From the NCBI RefSeq assembly GCF_028712425.1, contig NZ_JAQTQD010000004.1, forward strand, positions 34,925-98,924: 64,000 nt of DNA, in the 5' to 3' direction. Under the pieces are notes generated by a model. That model worked only from the letters and a program-made list of their open reading frames with translations, searched no databases and was not told where the DNA came from. The DNA is from Methanoregula sp. (GTDB lineage Archaea > Halobacteriota > Methanomicrobia > Methanomicrobiales > Methanospirillaceae). Made by a program: the position numbers and the translations under genes. Positions 8,622-15,804 of the stretch are shown piece by piece. Position 1 is the first letter of the stretch; the number at the start of each line of letters is the position of its first letter.

Positions 8622-8986
8622 GGGGCGGGGGTGCCGGGGACAAGGTCGTCCGGTGGGTTCTCCGAGAATTTTTGTCGTAAATAGCACAAATTGGCTGGAC
8701 GATCACGAGGCTGCACGAGGCCTTGGCAGGGGCGTTTGAACTAGGAGGCGGTTTTTCGCTGGGCCACAACCGGGGGAGTTTGAAAAACGATGATTGGAGA
8801 ATTATTTTCTTTTGCCACCTGATTTTGTTGGGGCATGATTTGGGTTCATCTGGTTTGATCGATTATCCGCGGCAGATTTGTGACTCGCGTTGTTCGGGTT
8901 CTTTACATTAGCTCGCTGATTTGCTGCCATTGTATTCCACCGGAATGAGTATAGGAAAAAAATGTTTAATACCTTTGTGCAAAAAA
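8622..8986. other. Convergent intergenic region
   Basis: Lies between two genes ending towards each other. Apart from the 30-bp motif at 8634-8664, I see only unstructured sequence. There is no gene here. Confidence 0.5.
8634..8664. repeat. 30-bp dispersed motif, copy 2
   Basis: Partner of 5748-5777, with the same core GGACAAGGTCGYCCGGTGGG, again next to G-rich runs and outside genes. Confidence 0.7.
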
Positions 8987-11104
8987 TTACCGTCCGATTC
9001 GGGGGGATTTGGAACGGTCTTTCTTCTTTGTTTTTTCTGGATTATTTGGTGATGCAATAAACCGGATCATCGTTGCAGGACTATTCCTGATAGACCAGTT
9101 CTGGTCCCTTTGGATGAAATAGGTATAATCAGAAATGGGTGTCAGCCCCCCGGCCGAATGATGGTCAACAATCAGGGAAAAGACTCTGGCTTCCTGGTCT
9201 TCTTTTACTTTTTTCCACTCATTAATGAGAGCCTGATCTGAAATTGCTGAATCACCATCGGTGATGAAAAGTAAATCAGCACCTTTGAAGGCCGGTTGCT
9301 TTAATGATTCCAGACCGGATTTCAATGCGGTATTGAAGTCAGTTCCTCCGCCAAAGGTTCCCTGCAAGAACTTCAGGAATTCTGTTGCCATTTTCTTCTT
9401 TGATGTCAGTTCGATTTCATCGGTAGTGTTCCGTCCGGAAAACAGGATTACCTTGACATCCCGTTCCTGTTTGATCATCTTTTTCGTTAGTGCAAGGATG
9501 ACAGATTTTGCCACGACTTCCGGAGTTCCCTGCATCGAGCCCGATGTATCAACAAGTGCGACAACCGGCCCCTGCTCTTTTTTCTTTGGGGGACCATCTG
9601 TCCAGTTTTTTCCCCGCAGGTTGTAGGTGAGAAGTTTACCTTCCGTAAAATCAGCATACAGTTTTTTCCTGAGGAGCGGGTGATGAAATTTCACCGCTTC
9701 CATAGGCAACATGCGGGAGATATCGTTCGAGCGTGTGATCGAATGGACTTCCGATCGACCCATCGGGGAGATTGATTGCTTTTTTATTCCATATTCCAGT
9801 TCTATCCGCCCGATAAGCCAAAGGATCTCTTTGAGTTCAGCGTTCTTTTCAACAATTTTTGCATATTTTTCCAGGTTGGCGATATATTCCTGTTTCAATG
9901 AGGTTGAATCCAATCCCCATTGATTTGCCGGGAAAAGCTGAGCAAGGAAGTCAATCGTTTCAAGATGCGGGCGAAGTGTCTGAAGCATTTGATTAACCGG
10001 ATCAAAAACTGATTTTTGCATAAGTGCCTGGAGCATCTTTTCGGTGTTCGGCATCTTTGAAAAACTTGAGATATTTTCAGTCCTCGGTGAAGTTGACTTG
10101 GTTTGATCACCGTCTTGATTTTGTTTTTTCTCCTGAATCTGTCGGAGCATTTGTTGAATCATCTCATTCAGTTCGGAGGGACTCATCCGCTGCTCATTAC
10201 CCCCCTCCTCTCCTTGTGACCCCTGCCCCTCTGCGGGTTCACCTCCGGAATCCGATCCATTTTCTATCTCCGAATCTTCCGACCCGGCTTCTTGATTGTG
10301 AGATTCAGGATCCAGTGATTCCGGATTTTCTGAGATCTCTGTATCTTCGGCATCAGATGAATCAGTCAACTGATTACTGTCATCACCTTCAGGAATCTGA
10401 GTTTCTTCCTGACCAGCAGAGGCCAATTCGTTCTCGGCATCATCAACCGCTTTTTTTAATGCATCAATGAGATCATCGATCGCATCAGGATCAATTTCTG
10501 CATCTGTGTTTTCGACTGAATCTATAAGTTCCTGAAGTGAAGACAGGGGTTCTGATACTGAGTTACAAATTTGTTCAATAGATTCAGGAGGGATATCTCC
10601 GTCATGGGACATCCGGTTAATCAGTTCAGATAATTTTTGGAGCAGGTCGATGATCTCCTCATTCATTGAACCTGGGGGATTCTCAATTTCCTTGTTCCAT
10701 TGCTCCTCCGTTTCTTCAAGGAGTTTGGCAAATTGCGCGAGAAGATTCTGCATCTCCTCATCGAGATCGTTGTAGATCCCCTCCCGTATTTTCGGGAAAT
10801 TGTCGATGAGATCGAAGATTTTTGTAATAAACAATTCCGTGATTGGGGCGGCTGCTTCCGGAGATTCTGCAGCCAGTCCTTTAAGGGATTTCCAAAGATC
10901 CGAATGGCGGAGATGGATGAGCAGTGGGTAAAAAACTCCGTATCGCTGGATGAATTTCTTGGAGTCTTTGATCTCGATTGATTCTCCCTCAATCAGTTCT
11001 GCAACGAGGATTGATGCCAGATCCTCACGGACAGTTTGGGGAATATGGCGGGGTTGCGCTATTATTCCGTCGATAAGAATCTTGTTTTTTCGGGAATACT
11101 CCAT
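8987..11104 (-). CDS. VWA-domain protein, ViaA/CoxE-like partner of MoxR ATPase
   Basis: 705 residues, longer than classical ViaA. The N-terminal 230 residues are helical, residues about 230-310 are a very acidic Ser/Glu/Asp-rich linker, and a helical segment follows. The von Willebrand A domain is at about 510-690. Its metal site is complete: DTSGSM near 519, the Thr in GGGTDF near 600 and TDGDS near 625. Such proteins act as metal-dependent adaptors remodelled by MoxR ATPases. It begins 6 bp after the MoxR stop, in one operon with the MoxR and NYN genes. The acidic linker is unusual and might mimic nucleic acid or bind a basic partner. Confidence 0.85.
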   Translation of the reverse strand: MEYSRKNKILIDGIIAQPRHIPQTVREDLASILVAELIEGESIEIKDSKKFIQRYGVFYPLLIHLRHSDLWKSLKGLAAESPEAAAPITELFITKIFDLIDNFPKIREGIYNDLDEEMQNLLAQFAKLLEETEEQWNKEIENPPGSMNEEIIDLLQKLSELINRMSHDGDIPPESIEQICNSVSEPLSSLQELIDSVENTDAEIDPDAIDDLIDALKKAVDDAENELASAGQEETQIPEGDDSNQLTDSSDAEDTEISENPESLDPESHNQEAGSEDSEIENGSDSGGEPAEGQGSQGEEGGNEQRMSPSELNEMIQQMLRQIQEKKQNQDGDQTKSTSPRTENISSFSKMPNTEKMLQALMQKSVFDPVNQMLQTLRPHLETIDFLAQLFPANQWGLDSTSLKQEYIANLEKYAKIVEKNAELKEILWLIGRIELEYGIKKQSISPMGRSEVHSITRSNDISRMLPMEAVKFHHPLLRKKLYADFTEGKLLTYNLRGKNWTDGPPKKKEQGPVVALVDTSGSMQGTPEVVAKSVILALTKKMIKQERDVKVILFSGRNTTDEIELTSKKKMATEFLKFLQGTFGGGTDFNTALKSGLESLKQPAFKGADLLFITDGDSAISDQALINEWKKVKEDQEARVFSLIVDHHSAGGLTPISDYTYFIQRDQNWSIRNSPATMIRFIASPNNPEKTKKKDRSKSPRIGR

Positions 11105-11110
11105 TTTCCT

Positions 11111-12607
11111 TTACCGACCCCGTATTGACAATGTCTTGGACCTTTCGTCAGTAGTCGTTTCCACATCCTTCTGTTGGGTTGATGAAAAATTATTAAAAGA
11201 TCCGCGAACTAAATCCAGACTTTTCTCAAGATTGTATATTTGGTTCAGTTTTTGTTGTTGGACATGTGAGATTTCATCTTTGTCATGAGGAGTGATCCAA
11301 ATATTTGCCTCAAGATTTTTTTTCACCTGATCAAATTTGTCTTTAACCGATCTTCTCTGCCGAATATACTTCTCTTCAAGGGACTGGAATTCTTTTTGAT
11401 AGAGAATTCTTTTATCCGCGTTGATGCCCTCGATTGGGGAATAAGCATGTTCTTTTTTTAACTTTTCAATTATTTTTTCAAAATCTTCACCATCCTGGTA
11501 ATAATTACGATCGAGGGTAAATTTTGTTTTTTTATTGCGGTTATGATAATCTCGGAGTTCGGGGTAATTCTTGAAGTTCCCATTGGGATATCCACTACGA
11601 TCTACATAATAGACAGTTACTGGGAAATTCTCATCGCTGAGTATCTCAGTCTCCGAATCAACGAGGTTTTTAAAAGATTTTACATCATTTTCCAATTTCT
11701 CGGAATCGATACCTCCGGTAACGAGTCTCTGAATGATTAACGTTCTCAGGGCTGCCTTTTGATCCGGCACATCCCAGAGCATATGCTGCAGGAGAATCAG
11801 CATAGTCCGATCGACTTTCTTCCTCCCGTTCGCTGCTGCGGCAACTTTCAGCACATTGACAATCTTCTTCCAGCGTCGGTCAGAAATTCTGATGCTTTCA
11901 GTATCATCAGACTCCTTTCGTTCCAGATCTCTTTTTAGTGAGAGGATGATATCCTGCACTTCTTCAGATAATTCAACGGATTGGGCATGAGCCCGGATTT
12001 TTTTGATCTCTTCAACATTGAGTTTGACCTTTGGAGAGAATTCCCCATTATTACTAAACAGCAGGGATTTGACATTGTCCTCGTTCTGAATATACCGGAC
12101 ATCATACCGGAACAGGAACCGGTCATAGAGTGCTTCCAGGTTCTCATCTTCTTCCGGCAACTCGTTCGATGCACCAAAGACCGTCAGAAGAGGTGTATCG
12201 ATAACCTCTGTTCCATTGTGGAACCGACGCTCATTGAGAATGGTGAGAAGGCTGTTGAGGATCGAACTGTTTGCCTTGAAAATCTCATCAAGGAGTGCGA
12301 TATGCGATGTCGGAAGACAACCATCGGTTTTGCGTTTGAACTCATCCTTCTCAAGGGATTTGATTGAGAGCGGCCCGAAGATCTCTTCCGGGGTTGTAAA
12401 CCGGGTCAGGAGATAATAGAAGAACTGGGCTCCATCGATCGATTTACAGATATTCTGAGCCAGGTATGTTTTTGCCGTCCCTGGAGGCCCAAGATAGAGG
12501 ACATTTTCATTGGCAAGAATCGCGAGGATTGCGCCAAGGATCTCTTCATCACGTTCGATAAAATGCTCTTTGAATTCTGTATGTAATGCCTGAATTTCTT
12601 CTTTCAT
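11111..12607 (-). CDS. MoxR-family AAA+ ATPase, RavA-like
   Basis: A hexameric-type AAA+ remodelling ATPase. The start is set at 12607 (MKEEIQALH, with GGAAGTGAG before it), giving 498 residues, the size of RavA. Walker A is GPPGTAKT (about 40-47), followed by the MoxR-typical TPEEIFGPLSI and Walker B ALLDEIFKAN, then FGASNELPEED. The C-terminal third is helical and charged, as in the RavA accessory region. The downstream VWA gene is its expected partner. An upstream in-frame ATG at 12667 would overlap the NYN gene and lacks a ribosome site. Confidence 0.88.
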   Translation of the reverse strand: MKEEIQALHTEFKEHFIERDEEILGAILAILANENVLYLGPPGTAKTYLAQNICKSIDGAQFFYYLLTRFTTPEEIFGPLSIKSLEKDEFKRKTDGCLPTSHIALLDEIFKANSSILNSLLTILNERRFHNGTEVIDTPLLTVFGASNELPEEDENLEALYDRFLFRYDVRYIQNEDNVKSLLFSNNGEFSPKVKLNVEEIKKIRAHAQSVELSEEVQDIILSLKRDLERKESDDTESIRISDRRWKKIVNVLKVAAAANGRKKVDRTMLILLQHMLWDVPDQKAALRTLIIQRLVTGGIDSEKLENDVKSFKNLVDSETEILSDENFPVTVYYVDRSGYPNGNFKNYPELRDYHNRNKKTKFTLDRNYYQDGEDFEKIIEKLKKEHAYSPIEGINADKRILYQKEFQSLEEKYIRQRRSVKDKFDQVKKNLEANIWITPHDKDEISHVQQQKLNQIYNLEKSLDLVRGSFNNFSSTQQKDVETTTDERSKTLSIRGR

Positions 12608-12638
12608 TAGCTCACTTCCAAAAAAATTTAAAAACGGA

Positions 12639-13439
12639 TTACTTTTTGGATTTCTTTGCCTTTTCACGGATGTAAATTATTTTTCCTGGTTGGTCTTTGG
12701 ATTGTTTTTCATCAATTTCAAATAAATCAAGCGTTTTGATCAGATCATATAATTTCTTAAACCCGTAATTCCGCGCATCAAACTCAGGCATCGTCTTCTG
12801 GAGATTATTGCCGACAAGACCGAGTTCCGCCCATCCTTCATTATCCGATGAATCTTCAACACTGTTCTTTAACTTTGTCAGGAATTTTTTGTCATTTTTG
12901 GCCGGGTTAATTCCGGTGTTCTCGTTCTGGATGGCTGCCGGTGATTCTATTGATTCAGTCGAACGCAGGATTTCCGTGTACGTGAATTTATCACATGCAT
13001 CAACGAAGGGTTTCGGGGTTTTCTTTTCACCGAACCCGTACACGATCAGACCGGACTCACGGATCCGTGATGCGAGACGGGTGAAATCGCTGTCACTGGA
13101 AACGATACAGAAACCATCCAGGTTATTGGCATGAAGCAGATCCATTGCATCGATGATCAATGCGCTATCCGTTGCATTTTTTCCCGAGGAATAATTGAAC
13201 TGCTGGATGGGGACGATTGAATGTGCCAGTAGTACATCCTTCCACGGCTGAAGCTGCGGCGTGGTCCAGTTTCCGTAAATCCTTTTTACCGATGCTATCC
13301 CGTACTTGGCAACTTCTTCAAGAAGATTTTTGATGATACTTGCCTGGGCATTGTCAGCATCGATAAGCACGGCCAGTTTTTTCTGGCGCTCGATAGGCAG
13401 AGAAATGTAATCCATTACTTCAACATTTATTTGAAACAT
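12639..13439 (-). CDS. NYN-domain ribonuclease-like protein with LOTUS/OST-HTH domain
   Basis: A LabA/DUF88-type PIN-like protein of 266 residues. The NYN domain (about 15-165) shows the acidic pocket: LAVLIDADNAQ, ATDSALIIDAMDLL and IVSSDSDFTRLASRIRE. The C-terminal domain (about 190-255) ends with ARNYGFKKLYDLIKTLDLF, the hallmark of LOTUS/OST-HTH domains that bind RNA, including G-rich RNA. So it is probably an RNA-directed nuclease or RNA-binding protein. It is the first gene of the operon with MoxR and VWA (31 bp to the MoxR start). The pairing of an RNA-processing domain with MoxR-VWA is notable. Confidence 0.85.
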   Translation of the reverse strand: MFQINVEVMDYISLPIERQKKLAVLIDADNAQASIIKNLLEEVAKYGIASVKRIYGNWTTPQLQPWKDVLLAHSIVPIQQFNYSSGKNATDSALIIDAMDLLHANNLDGFCIVSSDSDFTRLASRIRESGLIVYGFGEKKTPKPFVDACDKFTYTEILRSTESIESPAAIQNENTGINPAKNDKKFLTKLKNSVEDSSDNEGWAELGLVGNNLQKTMPEFDARNYGFKKLYDLIKTLDLFEIDEKQSKDQPGKIIYIREKAKKSKK

Positions 13440-14181
13440 TATATTCCTGATTATTTGATTGCCGGGGTCACAGTGTTGGGAGGGTTCAGGGGCAATCCAA
13501 TCCGGCCCCGCTACAGCCCCGGATTCCCCACTTTTCCATTCCCGGCAACTAGGACTCGAAGACTATCGTCTTCTCGTGTCTCACGTCAGATGACGTTCGA
13601 CATTTCGCGAAAAAGCAGCCATTAACCCCCCATTTTCTCTCACTTTACCGTCGGAGAAAAACAGGCAGGTATGGCACAGTTTGGGCGGCGGATCGCGGAT
13701 GGGATCGGGCTATGAGCTGGGGGATGTGGGGAAACCCACTTTTTCAGGGAAGGGTCTACGACGGAGATATCTCATTCTCCGACGGAGCACCCCGGATCAA
13801 TACCCTCTCCCGGTTCATTTCACGTGCTCATGCCCAGAAAAAAAGGCGATCGTTGAAATAAAAGGCACCAATTAGGACGTTTTTCGAGGTTGATATGGCC
13901 TTGAATGGGGATACTATCAACGCAATGAGCGTATTTTCAAAACAGTGTGCTGTAATTCGCGAAAAAAAGCGACTTCCAGAAAGTCGGTTTTTCAAAATGG
14001 GCTCTGATTTGAAAAAGGAGCGATTTACGGGGAGATAGGTTTTTGGGAGTTGACGGTCGGAAAAGATCCTCAAAAATGAGGATCTTCGACGAAGATACTG
14101 ACTGGAACTATTCAAACGCGGGATGTTGACAACCCTGGAAGAAAGGCGAAGTATTTTCACAACGGTATCCCACTAAAGAGT
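13440..14181. other. Intergenic region carrying dispersed element copy III
   Basis: Divergent spacer between the NYN gene and the PD-(D/E)XK gene. Nearly all of it is copy III of the dispersed element (13496-14040). The last 140 bp hold an inverted repeat around AGATCCTCAAAAATGAGGATCT (from about 14061) and the start region of the next gene. No gene is seen. Confidence 0.6.
13496..14040. repeat. Dispersed non-coding element, copy III
   Basis: The best-preserved copy. In order it holds a GC-rich inverted repeat (near 13500-13524), hairpin GAAGAC/GTCTTC (13558-13573), linker TCGTGTCTC, hairpin ACGTCA/TGACGT (13583-13596), the block shared with copy I (13600-13740), and the block shared with copy II (about 13735-14037), which includes the near-palindrome ACAGTGTGCTGT. 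It ends about 140 bp before a nuclease gene. Confidence 0.75.
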
Positions 14182-15051
14182 ATGGCAGAGCTGGATCCAT
14201 TTTTTCATAAAATCAATTCCTGGTCCTTCACCAAACACCGGGTCTGGAACCGTTGCCAGCGCCAATATTATTTTGAATACATTGCCCCGTACGTGAAGAC
14301 GAGTCCGGTTGTTCCTCCGGAAAAAATCCGGTGGCTCAAGAATTTCACGTCAAAGTTTGTTATCCAGGGCCAGCTCATTCACGATATCATCGACCAGCAG
14401 ATCCAGTTCCATTGCGAAGAGCGGCCGATGAAACCGGAAGAGGCGATGAAGGCGTTTGTGAAAAAAGTTGCAGCGTTCAAAACTATCTGTGGCGAGACTT
14501 TCACGGAATATCACAATGGCGAGAAGATCTCGGTCTCGTTCTTTTCAGCAATGGAGGAGAACGGGAAAACCTGCCTGCATACGTTCTTTGGCAAGTGGCC
14601 GGAGTACGCGAAACAGGAATGCCTGCGCCACGAGGAGTTCGATCATTTCACCACCGGTAATGTAAGCGTGACAGTCAAGGTGGACTTTGTCGGGAAGATG
14701 CCGGACGGCACACTTATCCTTACGGACTGGAAGACCGGGCGGGACGATGACGAGTACGAGTCGGAACTCCAGATGGCTGCGTATGTTCTCTGGGCACGCA
14801 ATCATTACCTGAAGAGTGCCGATGAGATCGCGACCGAACTCGTATTCCTGAAGACCGGGAGGGTGAAACCGTACTCGTTTTACCCGGAGGAATTGCAGGA
14901 CAAAGAAGAATTGATTCAGGGAGAGTTTGCGGCGATGAATGCATCGTATGAGTACGAGAATTTTCCGGCAAGTCCTTCTGCCCGGGAATGCATGAGTTGT
15001 AAGTTTGCGGAAGTTTGTCCGGATCGCACCCTAAAAAAAGAAGCGAAGTAA
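14182..15051 (+). CDS. PD-(D/E)XK nuclease, RecB/Cas4-like with iron-sulphur cysteines
   Basis: 289 residues. The nuclease core is VKVDFVGKM ... LILTDWKTG ... ELQMAAY, matching the Asp, Asp-x-Lys and Gln-x3-Tyr motifs of RecB-type nucleases. A Cys near the N-terminus (NRCQRQYYF, C25) and three near the C-terminus (C270, C273, C279 in CMSCKFAEVC) match the Cys-x(n)-Cys-x2-Cys-x5-Cys iron-sulphur cluster of AddB and Cas4. It probably trims or resects DNA ends. No cas genes or CRISPR array are nearby, so it is not called Cas4. It converges on the DnaQ-like exonuclease with a 17-bp gap. Confidence 0.85.
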   Translation: MAELDPFFHKINSWSFTKHRVWNRCQRQYYFEYIAPYVKTSPVVPPEKIRWLKNFTSKFVIQGQLIHDIIDQQIQFHCEERPMKPEEAMKAFVKKVAAFKTICGETFTEYHNGEKISVSFFSAMEENGKTCLHTFFGKWPEYAKQECLRHEEFDHFTTGNVSVTVKVDFVGKMPDGTLILTDWKTGRDDDEYESELQMAAYVLWARNHYLKSADEIATELVFLKTGRVKPYSFYPEELQDKEELIQGEFAAMNASYEYENFPASPSARECMSCKFAEVCPDRTLKKEAK

Positions 15052-15068
15052 TCACTCTTCGAATCTGA

Positions 15069-15647
15069 TTATTGGATTATTCCCTGTTTCTTCAATGCGA
15101 AATAACACCGTGCACATGCCTCGACATCAGCCCCGGCATTGTGGCTGTCAGTAAATCCCTCGCCGAACAATTGCATGTGCAGCTCGTTTAAGGTTGGCCA
15201 CTTGTATCCCCGGCCCGACTTTGCCGGCAGTTTACAGAACTCCACAATCTCCCGGGGTTTCATCGTGCAGCACGGTTCCTTTTTCAACAGCCCCGTCTCT
15301 ATTTTGCACCGCGAAAACTCGGTATCAACGATCGGCAGGTCATAATCCAGGTTATGGGCGATGATCCTTGTCGCTTTCATGACATCGGCATTGAACTGTG
15401 GAAGCACTTTATAGAGCGACGTGCCCTCGGCCCGGGCCCGCTCGGTCGTGATGCCATGGATCCGGGCAGCGTCCATGGGGATGGAAAAGTCCGTCGGGTA
15501 AATGATGAAACTGTTCTGACTTTGTCGGGTGCCTTCTTTGTCATATAACGACCAGGCCAGCTGGACGACCCGTGGCCATTTCTTTACCGGATCGATCTCG
15601 AAGTTTTTCGGGAGGCCGGTGGTTTCAGTGTCGAAGAAAAGGAACAT
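15069..15647 (-). CDS. DnaQ-like 3'-5' exonuclease
   Basis: 192 residues with the three Exo motifs of the DEDDh family: FFDTETTG (D6, E8), AHNLDYDLPIVDTE, and SHNAGADVEACA with the catalytic His and Asp. Single-domain members act as proofreading-like or trimming exonucleases on DNA or RNA. It lies between the RecB/Cas4-like gene (convergent) and the TerB operon (divergent), so it shares a promoter region with the latter. It is not obviously part of a replicative polymerase. Confidence 0.88.
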   Translation of the reverse strand: MFLFFDTETTGLPKNFEIDPVKKWPRVVQLAWSLYDKEGTRQSQNSFIIYPTDFSIPMDAARIHGITTERARAEGTSLYKVLPQFNADVMKATRIIAHNLDYDLPIVDTEFSRCKIETGLLKKEPCCTMKPREIVEFCKLPAKSGRGYKWPTLNELHMQLFGEGFTDSHNAGADVEACARCYFALKKQGIIQ

Positions 15648-15804
15648 AATGTCACTTTGTAATAATCATATTTATTTTACTCGACCAATTGACACTTTTT
15701 TTTGAAATCAGATGTACGAGAAAATCTCATTTCTCGGGGGAATTCTCATCCTGCAATTTTTTTCAAATCAATTTTATAGATTCAATACAAAAGGAGAATT
15801 TGTT
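15648..15804. promoter_or_regulatory. Divergent promoter region, exonuclease and TerB operon
   Basis: AT-rich spacer with TATA-like tracts near 15662-15676 and 15753-15775. AAGGAG at 15791-15796 sits correctly before the ATG at 15805 and decides that start over the upstream in-frame ATG at 15712. Confidence 0.45.

Noticed and set aside
14182-15051. Cas4 of a CRISPR system
   Set aside because: The nuclease and cysteine pattern fit, but there is no cas1, cas2 or array in the window.
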